Assembly: GCA_902563435.1 (NCBI GenBank)
Contig: CACEXE010000001.1
Location: 113,030 to 177,029, forward strand
Reading direction: 5' to 3'
Source of the DNA: an uncultured Pelagibacteraceae bacterium
GTDB taxonomy: Bacteria > Pseudomonadota > Alphaproteobacteria > Pelagibacterales > Pelagibacteraceae
Length of the DNA stretch: 64,000 nucleotides
In this document: piece after piece, positions 11,114-20,175 of the stretch
Position numbering within the stretch: position 1 is the stretch's first letter
How the letters are laid out: each line of letters begins with the position of its first letter
Notes under the pieces: model-generated
Seen by the model: only the letters and a program-made list of their open reading frames with translations
The model's database searches: none
What the model was told of the DNA's origin: nothing
Translations under genes and position numbers: made by a program

Positions 11114-12768
11114 TGGAAATAAGATTAAGAGATCCAAAATTTTTAATGAAACTATCTAAATTAGGATCTTTTCATCAATCAAAATTATCATTTCTAAGAT
11201 CTTTTTTATCTGAATTTAAAGATTGGAAATATAGCCGAGATTTATTTCAACTAAATGACAAAGGACATGGGAGAGCAGTTTATTCATTTACAAAAGATAA
11301 AAGAACATATTCTCTCATTTGTTTTGCCAATGAAATCAAAGATGACGAGAGATCAGATAGAGTAATAGCCACTAAGTGGGATGCTGCTTTTACTCTGTTT
11401 GATGGAATTCCATCAAAAGAAGATATTGATAGACTTAACGATAATGTTCCAAAACAAGAGGTGGGAAGACTTTCGTATAAGGAATTAACACTATCAAGAG
11501 CCAATAAGTCAGTAAGAGTTTTTGACCATGTGGTTGAAAGTTTATCAAATGGAGAGCAACCTAATAAAGAGATTTTATCTAAAGTAGGTTATTTATATAG
11601 AACAACGGCTGTTTATGGCTCTGGAAAATTTGGATTAGCGGACAGGTTTAGAATTAAAAATAGAGAGGAAATCAGAGGACCTTTTAGATTAGAAATGATG
11701 CTAGTTTATCTCGTTAGACAATTTACATTTGATCAGGTTAATCATATTGCAAAAAATAAAAATCCAAAATTAGCAGTAGAATTAGATCCCGCAATTAGCA
11801 GAAACTTAGGAATAGGAAACTCCACTGGTCTTGGTATGGCTCCTTTTATTGTTAATCATCCAACTTTGTTGAATAATTGGATACATGCAAGAGAAACTGC
11901 TTTGAAACAAATAAGAGAAATAGAGCAAGTTTCAAAAAATGACATTGATATTTTTTATAATTGCCTAATTAAATCTTTAAAGAATATAACCAGTTGGCAC
12001 ACTGATAGTGAATTTCAAAAAGAAAAAATCAAAGGTTTAATTGAAGATTTAAAAAAGTTTATAAAATTTATGAAAGAAGATTTTAAATTTCAAAATTCAT
12101 ATCAATTTAATCAAATTTACAACTGGTCAGAGGAAAATTTGAATGATGAATGTATAGAATATATTGTATCTATGATGATGGAACCGTATGATAACATAGT
12201 TAATCCATTGATTACGCAAATGAGTTCTGATGAGGAAAAGCATTTTAACATTCCCGTTGATAGAACTATTGAAGATTTAAGAAACATATTAGAAAATAAA
12301 TATTCTGAAATACTTAAAATTGATTTTTTAAAAGACAAAAATAATCAAAACTTTTGGTTTATATCGAAAAATAAAGAAGAACCTAGAATAGGAGACAGAT
12401 ATATTGATGAGGGATCTGATTTAGAACAACCTTTGGCAATAGCAAGAGACATAAATAAACTTTATGAAGCTGTATTTACAAAAAAAAATAGTTCTAAAAT
12501 TGGCAAATTTTTAAAAGATAATAATCATTTAAGACACGTTGTCAGAAGAGCATTTATTGTAGAAAAGTTTCCTTATTCAGAAATCCAAGACAATACAATT
12601 GGGTCCAAACTAGTTCCAATTGATATGTTAAGATTAAAATTATCATTTTTTGGAGCTATTAAGTTTGATCCTAGATCAGATAAATGGTTGCGTATTTGCA
12701 TGTTCCAAGGAGCACCTTTGCCTTCAGAACTTGGAAATTTTGATGATAAATGGATTTATAAATCATAA
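11113..12768 (+). CDS. Uncharacterised conserved-looking protein (551 aa)
   Basis: Long ORF whose start overlaps the dipeptidase stop (TAATGG); no family recognised with certainty. Confidence 0.8.
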   Translation: MEIRLRDPKFLMKLSKLGSFHQSKLSFLRSFLSEFKDWKYSRDLFQLNDKGHGRAVYSFTKDKRTYSLICFANEIKDDERSDRVIATKWDAAFTLFDGIPSKEDIDRLNDNVPKQEVGRLSYKELTLSRANKSVRVFDHVVESLSNGEQPNKEILSKVGYLYRTTAVYGSGKFGLADRFRIKNREEIRGPFRLEMMLVYLVRQFTFDQVNHIAKNKNPKLAVELDPAISRNLGIGNSTGLGMAPFIVNHPTLLNNWIHARETALKQIREIEQVSKNDIDIFYNCLIKSLKNITSWHTDSEFQKEKIKGLIEDLKKFIKFMKEDFKFQNSYQFNQIYNWSEENLNDECIEYIVSMMMEPYDNIVNPLITQMSSDEEKHFNIPVDRTIEDLRNILENKYSEILKIDFLKDKNNQNFWFISKNKEEPRIGDRYIDEGSDLEQPLAIARDINKLYEAVFTKKNSSKIGKFLKDNNHLRHVVRRAFIVEKFPYSEIQDNTIGSKLVPIDMLRLKLSFFGAIKFDPRSDKWLRICMFQGAPLPSELGNFDDKWIYKS

Positions 12769-12772
12769 ATAA

Positions 12773-13381
12773 ATGAGAAGCTTTAGTGAAATAGAAGTAA
12801 CTACAAAAAAAGCATCTAAAGCTATTGGTTTTTCTTGGGGAATATCAGAGGAGGTTGGAAAAAATATTCGATTACTAGAAATGTTTGGATTGCCAGGTCT
12901 TAAAAATTTAAACCAATACTACAAAATTTATAAAATCAGTAATTTTGAAAATATAGATGAAATATCGGCCTCAAATACTCCAAAGACTTTTTATTGTCCT
13001 ATATTATCTGGATTAAATTTTTTTGATCAATCTTCATCAATATCTAAATTCAACGAAATTGAGATAAATAAGATTGCTTTTCCACTTATATTTTTGTCGT
13101 TTGTAAGCAGAACCTCTGAAATTATTGGTAAGAGAATATTCTTAAAGATGGATGATAAAGAATTTTTATTTAATTTTAACGAGTCTATTTACTCCAACTA
13201 TTTGACAGGTGATGTATTAGAAAAATCAGACAAAATTAACTTAAAATTTTTAGATAATAAGAACAGTTTTAATGAAGATGAATGGTCTGAAATTTATAAT
13301 TTATCGCTAAAAACTTACGTTGATGAAAGTGATAAATCGAGGGAACGAACAGCAGGAGCTGGATTAACAGATAATGACTAA
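12773..13381 (+). CDS. DUF3726-like protein
   Basis: SFSEIEVTTKKASKAIGFSWGISEEVGKNIRLLE N-terminus resembles DUF3726; 4 nt after upstream gene. Confidence 0.7.
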   Translation: MRSFSEIEVTTKKASKAIGFSWGISEEVGKNIRLLEMFGLPGLKNLNQYYKIYKISNFENIDEISASNTPKTFYCPILSGLNFFDQSSSISKFNEIEINKIAFPLIFLSFVSRTSEIIGKRIFLKMDDKEFLFNFNESIYSNYLTGDVLEKSDKINLKFLDNKNSFNEDEWSEIYNLSLKTYVDESDKSRERTAGAGLTDND

Positions 13382-13541
13382 AGAATATGATGCAGAATTA
13401 AATAAGAATTTAGAAGCAGATTTAAATGATATTTGTGAAGAGTGTAAAAAAGAAGATGAAAGCGTAACTCAAAATTTATTCCTTACTGGTTTTAAAATTT
13501 GCAAATCTTGCAGAACATCTAAAACTGTTTTTCCTTTTTAG
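13374..13541 (+). CDS. 55-aa double-CxxC (zinc-ribbon-like) small protein
   Basis: MTKEYDAELNKNLEADLNDICEECKKEDESVTQNLFLTGFKICKSCRTSKTVFPF; overlaps DUF3726-like stop by 8 nt; below ORF-track size cutoff. Confidence 0.72.
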   Translation: MTKEYDAELNKNLEADLNDICEECKKEDESVTQNLFLTGFKICKSCRTSKTVFPF

Positions 13542-14083
13542 CTAATATTACTAATTGGAATTGAATTCATTCTATTAATTATGAATGTTATAGATAGAAA
13601 AGCTATTATTAGAAAAGATAAAAATACTATTCCAAATGATTTCAAGTTAGATTTTAAATTCAAAATTTGTTTGGTTGATATTATTAGAGATGCAAATATC
13701 CAAAATTGAGTAAGGAAAATAATTGGCAGAACTAAGTCAGGTGTTACTGCAAAAAACCTAATTAAACCTGGCGCATGAGCATAACCCACAGCTATTAAAA
13801 TCTTTTTAAAAGGAACCTTACTCCCTTTATCTGGAAAAATTTTTACTCCAATTACAAAAATAAAAATAGCCCAAACAAACCATGTTAAAAGAGCAGTCAA
13901 GCCCGAGATGCCAATTGATGTTCTCACGATTGAATTTGCCGCTACTGCTCCCGCGACACCATCAAGTATCATTACAAGACCAGCAAAATAGATTGCAGCC
14001 TCACCAAAGTATTTATTATCTCTGTATAAGCTTTGATCTAATTTTAAAGATTTAAAAAAAATTTCTAAAAATTGTGCGAACAT
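13538..14083 (-). CDS. Yip1-family-like integral membrane protein
   Basis: 181 aa with several hydrophobic segments; AVGYAHAPGLIRFF motif typical of bacterial Yip1 domain proteins. Confidence 0.7.
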   Translation of the reverse strand: MFAQFLEIFFKSLKLDQSLYRDNKYFGEAAIYFAGLVMILDGVAGAVAANSIVRTSIGISGLTALLTWFVWAIFIFVIGVKIFPDKGSKVPFKKILIAVGYAHAPGLIRFFAVTPDLVLPIIFLTQFWIFASLIISTKQILNLKSNLKSFGIVFLSFLIIAFLSITFIINRMNSIPISNIS

Positions 14084-14090
14084 TTTAATT

Positions 14091-14113
14091 AGGGAGGAGC
14101 TAAACTCCTCCCT
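14091..14113 (-). terminator. GC-rich hairpin downstream of the DmdA-like gene
   Basis: AGGGAGGAG-CTAAA-CTCCTCCCT, perfect 9-bp stem in a 39-bp intergenic gap; no clear U-tract, so could be an attenuator/processing element. Confidence 0.55.
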
Positions 14114-14122
14114 TAAAGTTAT

Positions 14123-15481
14123 TTAACCTTTTACAACTTCTCTTGTATTTGCGTTGTAAGATTCTTTAAATGGTATATCTACTATTACTGCATCAACAGG
14201 TTTGCCTGGAGTTTCAGAATATTTCTCCGGCAAATGTACCTTGAACTTAGATCCTACTTTTCCTTTTGGAAATCCATTTGCGTTCAATGTTCCATCAAAT
14301 GGCACATAACCCATAGCAATGTTCTGTTTCTTTTCAGGATGATACCAAGGAGAAGTAACAAAACCTATAGGTTCTCCACCACCCTCATCTGAAATTAGCC
14401 AAAAGTCAGGAGCGTATTCCTCAATTGGTTTTCCTCCTAATTCAAGACCAACTAATTGAAGTTTGTATGGTTTGTGACCTGCTTTTAAATCAGCTTTCAT
14501 TTTTTCAAGAGCTTTCTTTCCTACGTAATCTGCTTTCTTGTTCCATTCTCCTTTACCAGACAATGATACTTGATAACCTAAATTACATTGAAAAGGATTA
14601 TGTTGATTATCCATGTCTTGACCCCAAGAAAGAATTCCAGCTTGAATTCTTCTATGGTGCGCAGGGGCAATAACCATTAGGCTATGTTTTTTTCCTGCTT
14701 CAAGAACTGCATTCCACATATCCTCTGCGTATAGCGTACATTCTCTTAAATAAATTTCATAACCAGCTTCACCAGAAAACCCTGATTGAGATATCACGCA
14801 ACTTCTTCCACCGATTTTAGCTTCTGCTAAACCGTAGAATGGCATATTGTCAAAATCTACTTGATCTCCACATAAATCCTTCATTAATGCTTTAGATTTT
14901 GGCCCCTGTATCTGAACTGGGCTTACATCTATTTCATCAATTTCTACGTTGTATCTTTCGTCAGCGTTTACGCCTTGTAAATAAAGACCTATATCGCTAT
15001 CAGATAAACTAAACCAAAATTCATCTTTTGATATTCTTAAAAGAATAGGATCATTTAATACTCCGCCATATGCATTACAAAGAATTACATATCTTGCTCT
15101 CATTGGCGAAATTTTTGTAGCATCTCTTGTGATTACATAATCTACAAATTTTTCTGCATCTGGACCCTTTACTCTAATTTGTCTTTCAACAGCAACGTTC
15201 CACATTGTTACGTGATTTACTATTGCATCATACTCTACCATTGCACCACCATCTTCAGGTTTTACATATCCTCTTGGATGGTAAATACGATTATATACAG
15301 TTGCTCTCCAACAGCCTTCTTTCATTGACAAATGCCAATAGGGTGATTTTCTTACACGTGTTGAAATTAACATTTCAACTTTTGTTGGTCCGCTTTGTCT
15401 TAAATTATAAGGCACTTTTCTATCAGATTGATCTACTGATGTTACGTGTCTTAGTTTACTATAGTCAAATTCATTAGACAT
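14123..15481 (-). CDS. GcvT-family aminomethyltransferase, DMSP-demethylase (DmdA)-like
   Basis: 452 aa; MWNVAVERQIRVKGPDAEKFVDYVITRDATKISPMRARYVILCNAYGGVLNDPILLRIS...FSLSDSDIGLYLQGV resembles DmdA/GcvT folds but has an extended N-terminus; substrate unknown. Confidence 0.85.
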   Translation of the reverse strand: MSNEFDYSKLRHVTSVDQSDRKVPYNLRQSGPTKVEMLISTRVRKSPYWHLSMKEGCWRATVYNRIYHPRGYVKPEDGGAMVEYDAIVNHVTMWNVAVERQIRVKGPDAEKFVDYVITRDATKISPMRARYVILCNAYGGVLNDPILLRISKDEFWFSLSDSDIGLYLQGVNADERYNVEIDEIDVSPVQIQGPKSKALMKDLCGDQVDFDNMPFYGLAEAKIGGRSCVISQSGFSGEAGYEIYLRECTLYAEDMWNAVLEAGKKHSLMVIAPAHHRRIQAGILSWGQDMDNQHNPFQCNLGYQVSLSGKGEWNKKADYVGKKALEKMKADLKAGHKPYKLQLVGLELGGKPIEEYAPDFWLISDEGGGEPIGFVTSPWYHPEKKQNIAMGYVPFDGTLNANGFPKGKVGSKFKVHLPEKYSETPGKPVDAVIVDIPFKESYNANTREVVKG

Positions 15482-16202
15482 AGTTATTCTCCTTCAACCA
15501 CTTGTTTGTTTCCTTCAAGCCGCCGAATGTATAAATGTGAAAATAATCAGTATGCGATTTAACTTTCCCAATTAGATCATTAGGGTCTTTAGGTTTCAAT
15601 AAATCTAATGCCTTACTAAAATTAGATTTAAGAAAATTAATGGAATTTTTTGCACCAACAATATTTGCAAACTTTATCAAGCTTGAAATTTTCATGGGCC
15701 CAGTTATTCCAACATGAACTGGTATCGTTTGTTTAGAAATGAAATCAACGATAGGCTGAGAATCTAGTAACCATTGAGTAACTATATAATCAGCATAAGG
15801 CTTTTTATCTATCATTGCTTTTTCTAATTCTGAGTCGGATATATCAGGACTACCCTCTGGATGTCCAGCAATTCCAATCTTAATTCCATCAAATAAACCT
15901 GTCTCTAATATTTGATATGAGCTGTCAAATTTTCCAACTGGGTCTCTACTTCCACCTATAGCCAATATCTGTTTTACACCTAAATCTTTACATCTCGTGA
16001 TGTAGTCTTTAAGTTCTTCCTCATTATTTATTGATCTAGCTGGGAAGTGGGGCACTGGATTAAATCCTTTTTTAACCAAATCACCAGACTTATCAGCAGT
16101 CTCTTTATAATCTCCTCCAGGTAGCATGGTCACGTAAACATCTTTAACTTCAGGTAAAGTATCAAGATCTGTGTGAGGCCCAATTTCTAATGAAAAATTC
16201 AT
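15474..16202 (-). CDS. Methylenetetrahydrofolate reductase (MetF)-like, short form
   Basis: GFNPVPHFPARSINNEEELKDYI, ILAIGGSRDPVG, IGIAGHPEGSPD motifs; overlaps the DmdA-like gene by 8 nt. Confidence 0.85.
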   Translation of the reverse strand: MNFSLEIGPHTDLDTLPEVKDVYVTMLPGGDYKETADKSGDLVKKGFNPVPHFPARSINNEEELKDYITRCKDLGVKQILAIGGSRDPVGKFDSSYQILETGLFDGIKIGIAGHPEGSPDISDSELEKAMIDKKPYADYIVTQWLLDSQPIVDFISKQTIPVHVGITGPMKISSLIKFANIVGAKNSINFLKSNFSKALDLLKPKDPNDLIGKVKSHTDYFHIYTFGGLKETNKWLKENNYV

Positions 16203-16264
16203 TATTGGATAATTATTTATTTTAAAATAACTGTCTAGAAAAATATTAGATCAAAGTGTCAGGG

Positions 16265-17149
16265 TTATTTTTTCTGACCTCTATGTTTTTGAATTCTCTG
16301 ACCGTACTGCTGTGTTACTCTGTCAAAGATGATCGCCAGAGCTACTATTGCTAGTCCATTCATCATTCCAAGTGCTAAATACTGATTAGAAATAGCTTGT
16401 AAAATAGGCACTCCTAGACCTTTAACTCCAATCATTGACGCAATTACCACCATAGCCAAAGCCATCATAATTGTTTGGTTTATTCCAGCGAATATAGTGG
16501 GTAAAGACAACGGAATTTGCACAGATTTTAACTTTTGCATTGGCGTTGCACCAAATGCTTCGCTTGCTTCAAGTGTTTCTTTATCAACCTCTCTAATTCC
16601 AAGGTTTGTTAACCTAACAACTGGTGGTAAAGCATAAATACAAACTGCCAATAAACCAGGTACTTTCCCTATTCCTAAAAGCATTATTATAGGTATGAGG
16701 TAAACGAAACTTGGAATAGTTTGCATCATGTCCAATATAGGTAATATTGCCTTCTCAGCTCTACTTGATTTTGACATTAATATCCCAATTGGAATACCAA
16801 CAACTATACAAACTAATGTTGAAACAGATATTATAGCAACAGTTGCCATACAATTTTTCCACATTCCAAAATAGCCAATAACTATAAAACAAATTACAGT
16901 TCCTATGACCAGCTTAATACTTCTGGAACCTATCCAAGCTAATAAAGCAAATACTCCAATGACGATAGGCCAAGGACTATTAACTAATAATTTTTCTAAC
17001 CAAATTAAAAAATATAACAGTGGATCAAAAAAACTCTCTATACCGTCACCATAGGCTCTTGAAAAATCTTTAAAACTTAAATCAATTCCTTTTTTCAACT
17101 CTCTCAGAGCTGTTCTATCCATTACAGGAATTTTAGAAAAGAAGTCCAT
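16265..17149 (-). CDS. Glycine betaine/proline-type ABC transporter permease (ProW/OpuAB family)
   Basis: AILPILDMMQTIPSFVYLIPIIMLLGIGKVPGLLAVCIYALPPVVRLTNLGI; downstream of substrate-binding protein. Confidence 0.93.
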   Translation of the reverse strand: MDFFSKIPVMDRTALRELKKGIDLSFKDFSRAYGDGIESFFDPLLYFLIWLEKLLVNSPWPIVIGVFALLAWIGSRSIKLVIGTVICFIVIGYFGMWKNCMATVAIISVSTLVCIVVGIPIGILMSKSSRAEKAILPILDMMQTIPSFVYLIPIIMLLGIGKVPGLLAVCIYALPPVVRLTNLGIREVDKETLEASEAFGATPMQKLKSVQIPLSLPTIFAGINQTIMMALAMVVIASMIGVKGLGVPILQAISNQYLALGMMNGLAIVALAIIFDRVTQQYGQRIQKHRGQKK

Positions 17150-17164
17150 TTATTTTTTCTTAAA

Positions 17165-17192
17165 ATCGAACCCGTTTTATAACGGGTTCGAT
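17165..17192 (-). terminator. Perfect 12-bp stem-loop between substrate-binding protein and permease genes
   Basis: ATCGAACCCGTT-TTAT-AACGGGTTCGAT; on the minus strand followed by TTTTAAG; likely attenuator/3'-stabiliser giving excess binding protein. Confidence 0.75.
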
Positions 17193-17204
17193 AATTTTAA
17201 TTAA

Positions 17205-18215
17205 TTAAAGTGCTTTTTTGATTTTTTTAGCCGCTGAACTTGAAACCCATTTAGACCAAACGTCCTCTTGTGTTTTCAAAAATTCAATTGCAGCATCTGC
17301 ACCTTCAGCTTGGTTTTCTCCCATCCAAACTAACATTCCATTCATTACTGGACCTGGGTATGTTCTTTTTTCAAGATAATCCATACCTTCTTTTCCAGCA
17401 GTTTTTTTGTAATTGTCGGTTGCGACTGAATAAACTTCAGACTTAACCCATGAAGATTTTAAAGGATTAGCACACTCTTGCTCGGGTTTTGACAAACAGT
17501 TATCCCAGTTATCTTTACCAGCGTACTCACCCATATCCACAGCAATCATTCCATATTTTCCAATTATAGCAGTTGGTGACCAGTAGTAACCAAACCAGTT
17601 TTCACCTCTTTCTGCAGCTTTTGCAATTGAACCATCAAGACCTGCTGCTGATCCAGTTTCTACTATAGCCCAACCTTTTGCTTCCATTCCCCAAGCTCTA
17701 AAATGATTTCTGTTACTTAATTCACAGTTCCATCCTGGAGGGCAAATATGAAATCCGCCTTTTGATGGATCTTCCGGGTGTGGGAAAAGATCAGGTCTTT
17801 CTAAAATTGCATCGGCAGTTGTAAGTTCTGGATGCTTCTCTAAAGTTGCTGGTAATACCCACCAACCTTCACCTAAACCAGTAATCGGTGCTTTATTAAT
17901 CGAGTGGAGTTTTCCTTCGGCTACAGCAGCTTCTAACTCTACTTTTGCTGCATTTGCCCAAAACTCGGGAGCTATATCTGGCTCACCTTTTTCTTGCATC
18001 GAAGTAAATGTAGGCATTGTAGCACCAGGCACAAGCTCAACATTACATCCATAACCTTCTTCTAATATGATTTTGTCAACTTCAGCCATAAAATTTGCAG
18101 AGGCCCAATTCATATTAGCAATAGTAATGTCTCCACATTTTGCATTAGCAACATTACTGTACGATGTAACGCCTAAAACAAATAATGCAGAAAGTAATAT
18201 TCTTTTTAATTTCAT
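17205..18215 (-). CDS. Glycine betaine/proline-type ABC substrate-binding protein (ProX-like)
   Basis: Signal peptide; IANMNWASANFMAEVDKIILEEGYGCNVELVPG; AGGAGAT SD upstream. Confidence 0.92.
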   Translation of the reverse strand: MKLKRILLSALFVLGVTSYSNVANAKCGDITIANMNWASANFMAEVDKIILEEGYGCNVELVPGATMPTFTSMQEKGEPDIAPEFWANAAKVELEAAVAEGKLHSINKAPITGLGEGWWVLPATLEKHPELTTADAILERPDLFPHPEDPSKGGFHICPPGWNCELSNRNHFRAWGMEAKGWAIVETGSAAGLDGSIAKAAERGENWFGYYWSPTAIIGKYGMIAVDMGEYAGKDNWDNCLSKPEQECANPLKSSWVKSEVYSVATDNYKKTAGKEGMDYLEKRTYPGPVMNGMLVWMGENQAEGADAAIEFLKTQEDVWSKWVSSSAAKKIKKAL

Positions 18216-18357
18216 TATTATCTCCTAATTAATTAATTATAATTCATCAGAACATATAGAGGGATAAATTGCAAACTGGTTTCAACTCTTAGTTGTGTGA
18301 AAATTGTCTTTATACCCCTCATATTTATAAATAAATTATTAAAAAATATTAAATCCT

Positions 18358-18987
18358 ATGGCTCAGAAAGACGTTGGCAACAAAGTACCCATTTATAAAC
18401 TTAAAGAAACAAAAGAGGTTATGGAATTCTATGATGACTGGGGACTAAACAATAAATATGACAAAGACATGCTTGATTGGAATTATACAGGTCCAAAAGA
18501 GACCTCTGAAGTATTTGCAAAATACCAAAAAGAAAAAAATATAAAAATTTATGATGCTGGATGTGGCACAGGCTTAGTTGGTTTAGAGTTAAAAAAATAT
18601 GGTTTTTCTGACTTTTATGGCGCTGATTTATCACAAAAACTTTTAGATTTAGTTCCAAACAATCTTTATAAAAAATTAGAAAGAGTTGATTTAAATAAAC
18701 CAATAAATGAAAAAGATAATGATTACGACGCACTAATGTGTGTTGGAACATTTACTTTTGGTCATGTGAAACCACCAGCTCTTGATGAATTTATAAGAAT
18801 CACAAAAAACAAAGGTCTTATTTGCTTTACAATTAATGAAGGCATTCATGAAGAATATGGTTTTGATAAAAAGATTGAAAAATTAAACGAAGAAAGAAAG
18901 TGGAAGGAATTAGAATTTTTTAAGTCAGATTATATAGCAAGCAAAGATGTCAATGCTTGGTTGGGTCTATATGAAGTTACTAAATAA
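18358..18987 (+). CDS. SAM-dependent class I methyltransferase
   Basis: IYDAGCGTGLVGLELKKYGFSDFYGADLS motif I/II. Confidence 0.9.
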   Translation: MAQKDVGNKVPIYKLKETKEVMEFYDDWGLNNKYDKDMLDWNYTGPKETSEVFAKYQKEKNIKIYDAGCGTGLVGLELKKYGFSDFYGADLSQKLLDLVPNNLYKKLERVDLNKPINEKDNDYDALMCVGTFTFGHVKPPALDEFIRITKNKGLICFTINEGIHEEYGFDKKIEKLNEERKWKELEFFKSDYIASKDVNAWLGLYEVTK

Positions 18988-20162
18988 TGTCAGAAATTTT
19001 CAAGATTATAGAAAAGAAAAAATTAGATGTTGTCAAACAACCAATTAGTAAAGCACATGGTTTGCCAAATGAATGTTACACAAATAAAGAGTATACTTTA
19101 ATAGAAAGAAAAAAACTTTTTGAAGATAAGTGGACAGTAGTTGGTACTGCTAGCTCATTACCAAAAGCAGGAGACGTAAAACCATTTGATCTATTAGGTC
19201 TCCCACTGCTTATAGTTAGAAATAAAAAAAATAAAATTAAAGTTTTTCATAATATATGTAGTCATAGAGGTGTGAAACTTGTAGATAAACCTGGCAAAAT
19301 TAGAAATGTAATCAGATGTCCTTACCATTCCTGGTCTTATACAGCAGACGGAGAATTATTAGCAACTCCTCATATTGGAGGGATGAACAAACATCACAGT
19401 TCAAAGTTTGATAAATCTAAAAGTAATCTTAAAGAAATAAAATCTTATGTGTGGCTTGATTTAATAATTGTAAATATTAGCAACAATCAAATTCCTTTTG
19501 AAAAATATATCAAACCCTTAGATGATAGATGGGCTAAATTTTGGATCAGTAAAGATAGAGAGTTAATAAATCATGCTAATGATTTTGGATATTTCAAATT
19601 AAAAGCAAAATGTAATTGGAAATTTGCAATTGAAAATTATTGTGAGAGTTATCATTTGCCATGGGTACATCCTGGATTAAATAAATATTCCAAAATAGAT
19701 GATCATTATCATATTCAAGGTTTACCCAATCGATTTGCTGGACAAGGAACAACAAATTATAATCCTAAATTTAAAGGAAAGAAAAAATTTCCAAGCTTTC
19801 CTAATTGGCCAAAAAATAAGGAGCATATTGCAGAGTATGTTGCTCTTTTTCCTAATGTTATGTTAGGTATTCATAAAGATCATTATTATGCATATTGGCT
19901 AGAACCTATAGACCATGAAAATACTTTAGAACATATGGAGATATATTATGTAGGTGAAAAAGCTGCTAAATCTGAAAAATTTAGATCATTGAGAAAACAA
20001 AACCATAAATTGTGGGAGGACATTCAAAAAGAAGATGTAGATATCATTCAACGGATGCAAATAGGCCGCAATTCCAATGCATATAATGGTGGAAATTTTT
20101 CTCCCGATATGGATAATCCCACCCATCAATTTCACAAGTGGGTATCATCGAATCTTGTGTAG
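18987..20162 (+). CDS. Rieske non-heme iron oxygenase alpha subunit (GbcA/CntA-like ring-hydroxylating family)
   Basis: NICSHRG-x-RCPYHSW Rieske centre (CxH x17 CxxH); ENYCESYHLPWVHPGL iron site. Confidence 0.92.
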   Translation: MSEIFKIIEKKKLDVVKQPISKAHGLPNECYTNKEYTLIERKKLFEDKWTVVGTASSLPKAGDVKPFDLLGLPLLIVRNKKNKIKVFHNICSHRGVKLVDKPGKIRNVIRCPYHSWSYTADGELLATPHIGGMNKHHSSKFDKSKSNLKEIKSYVWLDLIIVNISNNQIPFEKYIKPLDDRWAKFWISKDRELINHANDFGYFKLKAKCNWKFAIENYCESYHLPWVHPGLNKYSKIDDHYHIQGLPNRFAGQGTTNYNPKFKGKKKFPSFPNWPKNKEHIAEYVALFPNVMLGIHKDHYYAYWLEPIDHENTLEHMEIYYVGEKAAKSEKFRSLRKQNHKLWEDIQKEDVDIIQRMQIGRNSNAYNGGNFSPDMDNPTHQFHKWVSSNLV

Positions 20163-20175
20163 AAAGTGATAATTT

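Noticed and set aside
17165-17195. CGGGTTCGAT resembles a tRNA T-arm
   Set aside because: The sequence is explained by a perfect 12-bp hairpin between two ABC transporter genes; no acceptor, D or anticodon arms are present
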